From: Lachnospiraceae bacterium
GTDB taxonomy: Bacteria; Bacillota; Clostridia; Lachnospirales; Lachnospiraceae
Direction of reading: 5' to 3'
DNA length: 64,000 nt
NCBI GenBank assembly: GCA_021199495.1
Contig: JAJQHY010000089.1
Location: 51,759 to 115,758 of the forward strand
Shown: positions 1-8,357 of the stretch, piece by piece
Numbering within the stretch: position 1 is the stretch's first letter
Layout of the letters: each line of letters begins with the position of its first letter
The notes under the pieces: generated by a model
What the model saw: only the letters and a program-made list of their open reading frames with translations
Databases searched by the model: none
What the model was told of the DNA's origin: nothing
Translations under genes and position numbers: made by a program

Positions 1-31
1 AACAGGTATATGCATTTCCTGTCATATGTGA

Positions 32-88
32 TATAATCTGATGGTACGTGGCAAACGGACATGTGTCCGCCAGCCATAACCATCAGAT
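32..88 (+). ncRNA. Structured 5' leader of the purine permease gene, candidate regulatory RNA
   Basis: Three stems are nested without interruption: a perfect 10-bp outer stem (36-45 with 79-88), a 4-bp middle stem (TGGC 49-52 with GCCA 73-76) and a 5-bp apical stem (CGGAC 56-60 with GTCCG 65-69) closed by ATGT. Small asymmetric internal loops separate them (ACG/TA and AAA/CCA). A TATAAT at 32-37 could be a -10 box, in which case the outer stem would be partly upstream of the transcript start, or the promoter lies outside the window. The gene downstream is a purine permease, which is commonly under riboswitch control, but the purine riboswitch core is not present. Identity unknown. Confidence 0.45.
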
Positions 89-118
89 GATCTTTTTATG
101 AGAGGAAAGGTAGGGAAA

Positions 119-1546
119 ATGGAGAAAATTTTCAAACTCAAGGAAAACGGCACCAATGTGAAGACCGAGCTTTTGGCCGGTCTGACCACCTTTATGACTA
201 TGGCGTACATCCTGGCGTTAAACCCCAATCTGCTGACGAATTTTGGGGCGGACGGCGGATCCCAGCTGTGGAACGCCGTATTTCTGGCAACCTGTATTGC
301 CTCGGCCATCGGCATGTTCTGCATGGCGTTTCTGGCCAATAAACCGTTCGCGCTGGCACCCGGCATGGGATTAAACAGCTTTTTTGCTGTAGTTGTAGCC
401 AACATCGTCTCTCTGACAGGCATGACATATCTGGAATCCTTCCAGGCCGCTTTGGGCATCATCCTGATTGAGGGCCTGGTATTTCTGGTTCTGTCGATTT
501 TCAATATCAGAGAACAGATCGTCAATGCCATTCCGCTGGGCGTTCGTCTCGGCATCTCCCCGGCGATCGGCCTTATGCTGATGAATATCGGTCTGGGCTC
601 CAATGTGGGCGTTTATTCATCCGACGGCGGTCCCTTCTATGTGATGAGAGATTTCTTCGGTTCCCTGACTCCAAGCCTGGCGAAGAGCACGATGGGCGAT
701 GCATATCCGACTGTTGTGCTGACCACCGTTACCATGTTTGTCGGCCTGTTTGCCATTCTGATTCTGGCACATCACAAGATCAACGGTTCCGTCCTTTTAG
801 GCATGCTGATTGCCTGCGTCGTTTACTGGGTAGGAGAGGCAGTTTTCCTGGGTACCAATCCGTTCGCGAGTCTGGCAACAGCGTCCTTTGTTCCTGCCTT
901 TGGCGATATGGCAGCCACGACCTTATTTAAGTTTAATTTCTCAGGACTTCTGGAAATCGGCTGGTTTACCATGATTACGCTGGTGATTACGTTCTGCATA
1001 ATCGATATGTTTGATACCATCGGCACGCTGGTAGGCACCGCATCCAAGGCCAATATGCTTGACGAAGAGGGCAATATGCCGCAGATGAGAGAGGCGCTGA
1101 CTTCTGACGCCGTCGGTACCATCGCAGGCGCTCTGACCGGCACCTCCACTGTCACAACCTTTGTAGAGTCTGCTTCCGGTGTAGAGGCTGGCGGCCGCAC
1201 CGGTCTGACCGCACTGACTACCGGTGTCCTGTTTTTGGCCAGCATGTTCATTGCGCCTGTTGCGGCCATTATCCCGGCAGCAGCGACATCTTCTGCTTTG
1301 ATTTATGTCGGTATTCTGATGCTCGGCGGTCTGAAAAACATCAAATTCGATGAGATGGATCAGCTTGTTCCGGTGGCCCTGATGATCATCGCAGTACCGA
1401 TTTCCGGTTCTATCGGACACGGTATCGGCATCGGTCTGATTGCCTACACTGTCATGAAGGTCTTCACCGGTAAGGCAAAGGAAGTTTCCGTACTGACATA
1501 TGTAATTTCCGCGATTTTCCTGATCAAATTTTTCCTGGTAGTCTGA
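119..1546 (+). CDS. NCS2/AzgA-type adenine/guanine/hypoxanthine permease
   Basis: A 475-residue polytopic membrane protein of the COG2252 branch of the NCS2 family, which imports purine bases by proton symport. Family hallmarks are TTFMTMAYI near residue 25, PGMGLNSFF near 85, a GTSTVTTFVESASG block near 340 and AGGRTGLTA directly after it. About 12 hydrophobic segments cover the whole length, which is normal for the family. The ATG at 119 is preferred over one at 98 because GAGGAAAGG precedes it at the right distance. It is monocistronic, flanked by the folded leader and a strong terminator. Specificity among adenine, guanine and hypoxanthine cannot be told from sequence. Confidence 0.93.
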   Translation: MEKIFKLKENGTNVKTELLAGLTTFMTMAYILALNPNLLTNFGADGGSQLWNAVFLATCIASAIGMFCMAFLANKPFALAPGMGLNSFFAVVVANIVSLTGMTYLESFQAALGIILIEGLVFLVLSIFNIREQIVNAIPLGVRLGISPAIGLMLMNIGLGSNVGVYSSDGGPFYVMRDFFGSLTPSLAKSTMGDAYPTVVLTTVTMFVGLFAILILAHHKINGSVLLGMLIACVVYWVGEAVFLGTNPFASLATASFVPAFGDMAATTLFKFNFSGLLEIGWFTMITLVITFCIIDMFDTIGTLVGTASKANMLDEEGNMPQMREALTSDAVGTIAGALTGTSTVTTFVESASGVEAGGRTGLTALTTGVLFLASMFIAPVAAIIPAAATSSALIYVGILMLGGLKNIKFDEMDQLVPVALMIIAVPISGSIGHGIGIGLIAYTVMKVFTGKAKEVSVLTYVISAIFLIKFFLVV

Positions 1547-1598
1547 TTTCTTCCGGGAACTGCGGCAGTTCATTTCTTGAAATATTCTGGTAAACTGC

Positions 1599-1640
1599 AA
1601 AAGCGTTGTCCCTGTAATGAGCGGGGCAGCGCTTTTGTTA
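1599..1640 (+). terminator. Rho-independent terminator of the purine permease gene
   Basis: A 14-bp stem (1599-1612 with 1623-1636, two G-U pairs) starts with AAAAGCG and ends with CGCTTTT followed by G and TT. It lies about 50 bases after the stop codon. The rest of the gap to 1893 (1641-1893) shows no gene; a weak promoter must lie there for the next gene but I cannot place it convincingly. Confidence 0.8.
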
Positions 1641-1893
1641 TGCGCAACGCGTGCAAATACCTCGTTATCCATGTTCAGAAAAAACTTCTCTGGCACTCAT
1701 TTTCCTGTTCATCTCTGTTTAAGAAATATCCCGAATTCTTTATCTTCCTTCACAGAAGTCACACAAAATCGCCAAAAATTGTTCACCATCCTCTGGCATG
1801 ATAGGAATCACAGACAGGAGCAAAGTAATTCCATCCCGATACCGGGAAGGAGATTACATTGTCAGTCATTTCCATATAGAAAGGGGTAATATC

Positions 1894-3285
1894 ATGAACG
1901 AATATCAGAATAACGAATGGAACAATTCCTATGGATATGGGCAGCCTGAGAACGGCTCTGCAGCACCCGAAAAGAAACAGAAGAAAAAGAAAGCGGCAGG
2001 TCCTGCCAGAATGATCGCACTGGCCTTAAGCTGTGCATTAGTCGGCGGAACAGTCGGAGCCGGTGCAGCCCTTGCAGTACAAAGTACCGCTTCCTCATCC
2101 TCTGCTTCAACCACAATCCGCACCAGCGCCGGAACTTCCACGGAAGTCTCCGTGGAACTGGTTTCCTCATCCGGTGAAGAATTGACAGCCGCTGAGGTAT
2201 ATGCGGAAAATGTAAACGCAACTGTTGGTATTACAACCAGCACGACGACCAACTATTTTGGATATGAGAGCACATCCGCCGCGTCCGGTTCCGGCTTTGT
2301 CATTACCTCGGACGGCTATATTCTGACCTGCTACCACGTCGTGGAAGACTCAGATACCATAACAGTGACCACTTACGATGAAACATCGTATGAAGCGGAA
2401 CTGATCGGGTACGACGAGAGCAATGATATCGCGGTTTTAAAGATTGATGCCAGCGATCTGCAGACAGTTGTGCTTGGTGACTCAGATGCGTTGAATGTCG
2501 GCGACGGCGTGGTCGCTATCGGCAATCCGCTGGGGGAGCTGACCTTCTCACTGACCTATGGAGTCGTCAGCGCACTGAACCGTTCTGTGACGCTCTCAAC
2601 CAATGTCACAATGGAGCTCATCCAGACAGACTGTGCCATTAATTCCGGGAATTCCGGCGGAGCGCTTTTTAATATGTATGGGGAAGTGGTTGGCATCATA
2701 AACGCCAAATATTCCAGTTCCTCCTCATCCAGTGCTTCGATTGATAATATTGGCTTTGCCATTCCGATCAGCGACATCGTCGATATCGTGACCAGCATCA
2801 TTGAGACCGGTAATATTGAAAGTCCTTATATCGGCGTCAGCATTACAGATATGACTACAACAGCCGCAGCCGCTACAGGTCTGACACAGGGCGCGGTGGT
2901 GCAGAGTGTGACAGAAGGCAGTCCCGCTGATGAGGCCGGGTTACAGGACGGCGATGTCATTACAATGGTGGACAACACGGAAATCAGCGGCAGCAGCGAT
3001 CTGGTAACAGCCATATCCAAAACTTCGGGAGGCGACGAAATTGTACTGACAATAAACAGAAACGGAGAAACGATGAGCATTACCGTTACAGTGGGCGTTC
3101 AGACAGAATCCGCACTTCCGGAAGCTGAAACGGAAAACAACACAGAAGACAGTCTGCCCGGTCAGAGTGGTTCAGGCAGCGATGGTTCTTCCACCAATCC
3201 GTTCGGGAACAATGGACAGAACACGAACCCGTTTAACGACCGTAATTTCCAGTCAGACGGAAGCTCCTCGAATAACCCATTGTAA
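1894..3285 (+). CDS. HtrA/DegP-family membrane-anchored serine protease
   Basis: A 463-residue surface protease for quality control of exported proteins. A cytosolic N-terminus with a lysine run (residues 27-33) is followed by one membrane anchor (about 39-62) and a Ser/Thr-rich linker. The trypsin-like domain carries the full triad: His148 in CYHVVED, Asp178 in SNDIAVLKID, Ser254 in NSGNSGGAL. One PDZ domain follows (about 320-410). The tail after 420 is low-complexity Ser/Gly/Asn. The ATG at 1894 has AAAGGGG upstream; the frame is open from 1798 but without a ribosome site. Alone in its transcript. Confidence 0.95.
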   Translation: MNEYQNNEWNNSYGYGQPENGSAAPEKKQKKKKAAGPARMIALALSCALVGGTVGAGAALAVQSTASSSSASTTIRTSAGTSTEVSVELVSSSGEELTAAEVYAENVNATVGITTSTTTNYFGYESTSAASGSGFVITSDGYILTCYHVVEDSDTITVTTYDETSYEAELIGYDESNDIAVLKIDASDLQTVVLGDSDALNVGDGVVAIGNPLGELTFSLTYGVVSALNRSVTLSTNVTMELIQTDCAINSGNSGGALFNMYGEVVGIINAKYSSSSSSSASIDNIGFAIPISDIVDIVTSIIETGNIESPYIGVSITDMTTTAAAATGLTQGAVVQSVTEGSPADEAGLQDGDVITMVDNTEISGSSDLVTAISKTSGGDEIVLTINRNGETMSITVTVGVQTESALPEAETENNTEDSLPGQSGSGSDGSSTNPFGNNGQNTNPFNDRNFQSDGSSSNNPL

Positions 3286-3328
3286 AGCCTTTCAATAAAT
3301 AAGGTGAAAGTCTGATACCAGCGCTCAG

Positions 3329-3376
3329 AAAAAGAGAGAAAGGTTGCTTTTTTTACAATCTTTCTCTCTTTTTTTC
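3329..3376 (+). terminator. Rho-independent terminator after the HtrA gene
   Basis: An 18-bp stem with one G-U pair (3329-3346 with 3356-3373) rich in A on the left and T on the right, ending in TTTTTTTC. The A-rich left arm would also make it work on the minus strand, but no minus-strand gene ends here. Confidence 0.85.
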
Positions 3377-3472
3377 TGTATTTTTATGCTCCGGTATGTT
3401 ATGATACGCAGGACTGAAACTTTGCAGCCAGATTTCCGCAGTAATCCACTGCGGATAAAACGGAGGAAACAT

Positions 3473-4135
3473 ATGCTCAGTAATCTTGCCTCACAGATCC
3501 TTTCCATATTGTATGTCGCTCCAGCCACGCTGATCGCGATTATCTGTCATGAATGCGCCCACGGCTGGGTTTCAGACCGTCTTGGTGATCCGACGCCCCG
3601 CGGTAGTGGCCGGCTGACACTTAATCCATTCAAACATCTGGATCCTGTCGGCACGTTATGTCTGCTTTTTTTCCACATGGGCTGGGCGAAACCGGTGCCG
3701 ATCAATTCCCGGTATTATCGAAACCCCAAAATGGGAGTCATCCTGGTTTCTCTTGCCGGTCCGTTCACGAATTTTATACTGGCGTTTTTCTCTCTTCTGG
3801 CATATGGTCTGCTTCAATTATTTGCACCGGCTGATTCTTCTGTCTGGTATACAATCATAATCATGGTATATTACTGTGCTGTCATCAATGTCGGTCTCGG
3901 GGTTTTCAATCTGATCCCCATTCCGCCTCTGGACGGATCTCATGTTCTGGAGGAGCTGGTACCGGTTATTGGTGATATTTTCCGCAGATTCCGCAAATAC
4001 AGCAGTCTGATTCTGATTCTTTTACTGGTATCTGATGTTCTGAACAGACCGCTTTCCTGGCTCAACACCACAGTTTTAAACGGCTTGTGGCGGATCGTTT
4101 ATTTCATCCTGATTCATCTGCCATTTCTCTGGTAA
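3473..4135 (+). CDS. Site-2-protease-like M50 family zinc metalloprotease
   Basis: A 220-residue integral membrane protease. The zinc site HECAH lies in the first membrane segment (about residues 23-27) and the second metal ligand lies in the conserved NLIPIPPLDGSH motif (about 145-156). About five hydrophobic segments are visible. This is the short M50 type without PDZ domain, related to YwhC/SpoIVFB-like proteins; its substrate is unknown. The ATG at 3473 is preferred because ACGGAGGAAAC sits directly upstream; an open frame extends to 3344 but overlaps the terminator. It faces the next gene tail to tail. Confidence 0.9.
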   Translation: MLSNLASQILSILYVAPATLIAIICHECAHGWVSDRLGDPTPRGSGRLTLNPFKHLDPVGTLCLLFFHMGWAKPVPINSRYYRNPKMGVILVSLAGPFTNFILAFFSLLAYGLLQLFAPADSSVWYTIIIMVYYCAVINVGLGVFNLIPIPPLDGSHVLEELVPVIGDIFRRFRKYSSLILILLLVSDVLNRPLSWLNTTVLNGLWRIVYFILIHLPFLW

Positions 4136-4156
4136 TTGCTGAAACAGGCAATTGTT
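4134..4156 (+). terminator. Possible terminator between convergent genes
   Basis: A short stem AATTGC (4134-4139) with GCAATT (4148-4153) followed by GTTT, overlapping the stop codon of the M50 gene. Weak stem. Confidence 0.4.
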
Positions 4157-4182
4157 TATAGCGGAAAATGAAACTGCAGCAT

Positions 4183-5265
4183 TTAATCCAGCTTCAGATC
4201 TCCATCTTTGATCCAGCCGATTTTCCGAAGGATTGACCCAAACAGCAGACTCAGGAGAGCAGGGAGGACAAAGCAGATCAAAACCATACCAATCCAGTCC
4301 ATCGCAGTAATGGCACTTTTGCTTCCCTCCGCGATATCATTGATCCAGCCGGTGTAGACGCCGATCTGCCCCACCAGACCACATGTCCCCATGCCGGAGG
4401 AAATCGCCGGGCCGTTCATTTCAAAATGAAAGAGGCATGTCGCGATGGGACCGGTGATTGCGGATGCTAAAATAGGCGGAATCCAGACACGGGGATTTTT
4501 GATAATATTTCCCATCTGCAGCATACTGGTGCCAATTCCCTGAGAAATGAGGCCGCCCCATTTGTTTTCTTTAAAGCTCATCACCGCAAAACCGACCATC
4601 TGGGCACAGCAGCCTGCGACCGCGGCGCCTCCCGCCAGTCCGGTCAGGCCTAATGCAGAGCAGATTGCGGCACTGGAAATCGGGAGAGTGAGCGCAATTC
4701 CTACAATCACGGAAACCAGTATTCCCATAAAGAACGGTCTTAACTCTGTCGCCCACATGATCAGATTTCCCACATAGCTGGCAGCTGTACCGATAGCGGG
4801 AGCCCACCAGACTGACAGTCCTATGCCGACCGCAATCGTAACAAAAGGCGTCACCAGAATATCGATCTTCGTTTCTTTGGAGACCAGCTTACCGAATTCG
4901 CTGGCAAACACGGAAACCACCAAAACGGCAAGCGGACCGCCCGCGCCGCCCAGTTCATTGGCTGCAGCGCCGACCGTCACCAGCGAAAACAGTACCAGCT
5001 GCGGCGCCTGCAGGGCATAGCCGATGGAAATCGCCATGGCCGCGCCCACAACGTATGTAGACTTCGCGTAATTTCCGATGGTGGTGAGAAACGCGATACC
5101 CAGCTGCGTACCGGCGGTTGCTACAATTGTGCCAATCAGGAGGGAAGCGAACAGTCCCTGCGCCATTGCCCCAAGCGCGTCAATTCCATAGCGTTTTCCG
5201 GAAAATATAATGTTTTTCCGCTCCAGGAATTTCCCGATTTTTCCTTTTTCCTTTGTTCTTTTCAT
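4183..5265 (-). CDS. PTS-type sugar transporter subunit IIC (PTS_EIIC_2 family)
   Basis: A 360-residue membrane protein with about nine hydrophobic segments. It matches my recollection of the PTS_EIIC_2 group: an N-terminal FLERKNIIFSGKRYGIDALGAMAQG stretch, a SIGYALQAPQL motif, and glycine-rich AAANELGGAGGP. Members are predicted phosphotransferase membrane subunits that often lack IIA or IIB partners, and no PTS partner is present here. The ATG at 5265 follows GAGGAGGGCCGAAC; an upstream ATG-rich extension to 5328 lacks a ribosome site. Substrate unknown. Confidence 0.8.
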   Translation of the reverse strand: MKRTKEKGKIGKFLERKNIIFSGKRYGIDALGAMAQGLFASLLIGTIVATAGTQLGIAFLTTIGNYAKSTYVVGAAMAISIGYALQAPQLVLFSLVTVGAAANELGGAGGPLAVLVVSVFASEFGKLVSKETKIDILVTPFVTIAVGIGLSVWWAPAIGTAASYVGNLIMWATELRPFFMGILVSVIVGIALTLPISSAAICSALGLTGLAGGAAVAGCCAQMVGFAVMSFKENKWGGLISQGIGTSMLQMGNIIKNPRVWIPPILASAITGPIATCLFHFEMNGPAISSGMGTCGLVGQIGVYTGWINDIAEGSKSAITAMDWIGMVLICFVLPALLSLLFGSILRKIGWIKDGDLKLD

Positions 5266-5573
5266 GTTCGGCCCTCCTCGTAAGAAGCTGATGATCTGAA
5301 ACACAATCCGTTGGCGGGGCATTTGCATCCTACATCCCCGTTTTTTCCTCAGGCACTGTAAAAATCAGCTTCATTATAATTTCTGTACGGACATCTGTCA
5401 AAAGAAATCTGAGAGGATTTCTTTTTTTACAGACAGATTTTTTCCTGCTTTTAAAAAAGGCTGTGAACTGCCGCATAATTCATTGCGTGCGGAAATTTAT
5501 GAAGAAATCTTAAGAATTACTTTGGTTTGCCATGATTGCAGGGACTGACAACTGATGAATCTCAAAAAATGAA
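5266..5573. other. Intergenic region with an orphan terminator-like hairpin
   Basis: The gap separates divergent genes. At 5400-5428 a hairpin AAAGAAATC / GATTTCTTT is followed by a T-run on the plus strand, although no plus-strand gene ends upstream. A TATAAT at 5375-5380 lies just before it without a recognisable -35. A second weak stem CCGCA...TGCGG lies near 5471-5492. No open frame of note. Confidence 0.5.
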
Positions 5574-5602
5574 TTGATATTATCCCGAAAATTTTATATA
5601 CT
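5574..5602 (+). promoter_or_regulatory. Promoter of the radical SAM operon
   Basis: TTGATA (5574-5579), 17-base spacer, TATACT (5597-5602). Transcription would start near 5609, giving a leader of about 27 bases before the ATG at 5636. Confidence 0.75.
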
Positions 5603-5635
5603 GGAACACGAAAAAAACAAGGCAAGAGGTAATCC

Positions 5636-7588
5636 ATGCGAAATTTAGCGTTAAGTGACGATATTTTATTAAGCGTAGAAAAACCGGCAAGATATATCGG
5701 CAACGAAGTCAATGCAGTATACAAAAATAAAGACGAAATAGATGTACGCTTTGTCATGTGTTTTCCGGATGTGTATGAGATTGGAATGTCCCACTTAGGA
5801 ATTCAGATTCTCTATGATATGTTTAACAAATTTGAGGACACCTGGTGTGAACGCGTCTACAGTCCCTGGACAGACTTAGACAAGATCATGCGCAAGCAGC
5901 ACATTCCGCTCTTTGCGTTAGAAAGCCAGGATGCGATCAAAGATTTTGATTTCCTGGGTATCACGATTCAGTATGAAATGTGCTATACGAATATCCTGCA
6001 GGTAATCGATCTGTCACAGATACCGCTTCTGGCGTGTGAGCGCACAGACTGGACATACCCGATCGTCATGGGCGGCGGACCATGTACCTACAATCCGGAG
6101 CCGATCGCGGCGTTTTTTGATATGTTTTATATCGGCGAGGGAGAGACGCAGCATCGGAGACTGCTGGATTTATACAAAGAGTGCAGACGCCAAAATGTCA
6201 GCCGCACCGAATTTCTGTACCAGGCAGCGCAGATTCCCGGCATGTATGTACCGATGTTTTATGATGTGACATACAAGGAGGACGGCACGATAAACGCCAT
6301 CACACCCAACCGTCCAGACATCCCGGCTAAAATATTAAAAGAAGTGGAAATGCAGATTTCCGACACTTATTATCCGGAAAAACCGGTAGTACCATATCTG
6401 AAGGTAGTCCAGGACAGGGTCGTGCTGGAGATTATGCGCGGCTGCATCCGGGGCTGTCGGTTCTGTCAGGCAGGACAACTGTACCGGCCTGTACGCGAGC
6501 GAAGCCTGGAGTGGAATAAAAAATACGCCGTTGCCATGCTCAAAAATACCGGACAGGAGGAGATTGCCTTAAGCTCCTTAAGCTCCAGCGATTATTCAAA
6601 GCTCCCGGAGCTGATTGATTTCCTGATCGAAGAGTGCGACCGGCGGCATGTCAATATTTCTCTGCCGTCCCTGCGCATTGATTCCTTTTCGCTGGACGTC
6701 ATGCAGAAGGTGCAGGATATCCGTAAGAGCAGCCTTACCTTTGCGCCTGAAGCCGGCAGCCAGCGGATGCGCAATGTGATCAACAAAGGACTGACGGAGG
6801 AGGATATTTTAAACGGTGCCGCGGAGGCGTTTAAAGGAGGCTGGACGAAGGTCAAGCTCTATTTTATGCTGGGGCTTCCGACCGAAACTGAGGAGGATAT
6901 TTGTGGTATTGCCGACCTGGCAAATAAAGTCGCTGCCACCTTCTATGATACAGTACCGAAAGAAGAGCGGGTCAACGGAAGAGTGCAGGTCACGGCCAGC
7001 ACCTCCTTCTTTGTACCAAAACCCTTCACCGCTTTCCAGTGGGCACCCCAGTGCACGAAGGAGCAGTTTATTGAGAAGGCTTATACGACCCGCCGCGCCA
7101 TCGCCTCACAGCTCAATCAGAAGTCGATCAAATATAACTGGCATGAGGCGGATATGAGTGTGCTGGAGGGCGTACTGGCCAGAGGCGACAGAAAGCTCTC
7201 CGAAGTTATTTTAAAAGTTTATGAAAAAGGCTGCATTTACGACGCGTGGAGCGAATATTTCCGCAATGATATCTGGATGGAGACCTTTCTGGAATGCGGG
7301 ATAGATCCCGGATTTTATACAACCAGAGAACGGCCTTTGGATGAAGTTTTCCCCTGGGACTTCTTAGACTGCGGCGTCAGCAAGGAATTCTTAAAGCGCG
7401 AGTGGATAAAGGCGCAGGCTGAAACAGTATCCCCCAACTGCCGGGCACAGTGCCAGGGCTGCGGAGCAGCCAGATTCGGCGGCGGAGTCTGCTTTGAAGG
7501 CCGTAACCTGGTTGCAGCGGATACAACCGATCCATTATCGGAGGATATGCCTGTGAATGAGGACAGGGCTGCGGGAGGTGCGTCATGA
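5636..7588 (+). CDS. B12-binding domain / radical SAM protein, TIGR03960 family
   Basis: A 650-residue protein with an N-terminal cobalamin-binding-like region (about 20-200, with FPDVYEIGMSHLG and MGGGPCTYNPEP) and a radical SAM core. The iron-sulfur motif is C270-x3-C274-x2-C277 in RGCIRGCRFCQ. A cysteine-rich tail (NCRAQCQGCGA, about 603-615) may hold another metal. The function of this family is not established; it is almost always paired with the TIGR03936 protein, which follows here with a 4-base ATGA overlap. First gene of the operon. Confidence 0.9.
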   Translation: MRNLALSDDILLSVEKPARYIGNEVNAVYKNKDEIDVRFVMCFPDVYEIGMSHLGIQILYDMFNKFEDTWCERVYSPWTDLDKIMRKQHIPLFALESQDAIKDFDFLGITIQYEMCYTNILQVIDLSQIPLLACERTDWTYPIVMGGGPCTYNPEPIAAFFDMFYIGEGETQHRRLLDLYKECRRQNVSRTEFLYQAAQIPGMYVPMFYDVTYKEDGTINAITPNRPDIPAKILKEVEMQISDTYYPEKPVVPYLKVVQDRVVLEIMRGCIRGCRFCQAGQLYRPVRERSLEWNKKYAVAMLKNTGQEEIALSSLSSSDYSKLPELIDFLIEECDRRHVNISLPSLRIDSFSLDVMQKVQDIRKSSLTFAPEAGSQRMRNVINKGLTEEDILNGAAEAFKGGWTKVKLYFMLGLPTETEEDICGIADLANKVAATFYDTVPKEERVNGRVQVTASTSFFVPKPFTAFQWAPQCTKEQFIEKAYTTRRAIASQLNQKSIKYNWHEADMSVLEGVLARGDRKLSEVILKVYEKGCIYDAWSEYFRNDIWMETFLECGIDPGFYTTRERPLDEVFPWDFLDCGVSKEFLKREWIKAQAETVSPNCRAQCQGCGAARFGGGVCFEGRNLVAADTTDPLSEDMPVNEDRAAGGAS

Positions 7589-8295
7589 AACTGCGTGTCA
7601 AATTCAGAAAATACGGTGTCCTGAAATTCATCAGTCACCTCGATGTCATGCGCTTTTTTCAAAAGGCGCTGCGCCGTGCGGACATTGATGTTGCCTATAC
7701 CACCGGCTTCAGCCCGCACCAGATCATGTCCTTCGCGGCTCCTCTGGGGGTCGGCCTGGAGAGCAACGGGGAATATGTGGATATTGAAGTCAATACACCC
7801 ATATCGAGTCAGGATTTTATAGATCGCTTTAACGCCCACAGCGCAGAAGGCATTGAGGTCACAGATGTGCGGCTTCTGCCAGAAAAGGCTGCAGGCGCCA
7901 TGGCCAGTGTAACTGCCGCGGAATACCGGATCCGTTTTCGGGAAGGCCGCTCACCGATTGGCGACTGGCAAAGTGCGTTTGCCTGTTTTATGGCACAGGA
8001 TGAGATAATTGTTGAGAAAAAGACCAAAAAGAGCACTTCCTCCATCAATCTTAAAGATGGAATTTTAAATTGGAGGTTGGAAGAGGACTGCGTCTGGTGT
8101 ATACTGAGTACCGGAAGTGTGCTGAATATCCGGCCGGATGCGTATATGGAAGCCTTTTTTGCCTATTTACAGCAGGACATGGCGCAAAACGCACTTTTCA
8201 TTACCCGGGAAGAGACCTTCGGAGAGGTAACCGACCCGGATACACAGGAAAAAAAGCGCATTCCGCTATCTGATTTTGGTTCCTGGATGGATTGA
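7585..8295 (+). CDS. TIGR03936/DUF2344 radical SAM-associated protein
   Basis: A 236-residue protein starting with RVKFRKYGVLKFISHLDVMR, the signature of the DUF2344 family that accompanies or is fused to TIGR03960 radical SAM proteins. The motif TTGFSPHQIMSFAAPLGVG near residue 40 is also typical. It overlaps its partner upstream by 4 bases, so translation is probably coupled. The RNase E/G gene follows; this trio is a frequent Clostridia arrangement and hints at a role in RNA modification or ribosome biology, which is inference. Confidence 0.9.
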   Translation: MKLRVKFRKYGVLKFISHLDVMRFFQKALRRADIDVAYTTGFSPHQIMSFAAPLGVGLESNGEYVDIEVNTPISSQDFIDRFNAHSAEGIEVTDVRLLPEKAAGAMASVTAAEYRIRFREGRSPIGDWQSAFACFMAQDEIIVEKKTKKSTSSINLKDGILNWRLEEDCVWCILSTGSVLNIRPDAYMEAFFAYLQQDMAQNALFITREETFGEVTDPDTQEKKRIPLSDFGSWMD

Positions 8296-8357
8296 TCAGT
8301 CACAGGAAATCTACAACAAGCAGGAATACATTTGATCAGCCGCAGTCAGGGATATTT

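Noticed and set aside
32..88. Purine (guanine/adenine) riboswitch
   Set aside because: TATAATCTGATGG looks like its 5' part, but the TTTCTAC core and the two loop-loop partners are absent, and the stem arrangement is linear rather than three-way.
941..1696. Minus-strand open frame opposite the purine permease
   Set aside because: Low-complexity translation without motif, fully antisense to a strong gene.
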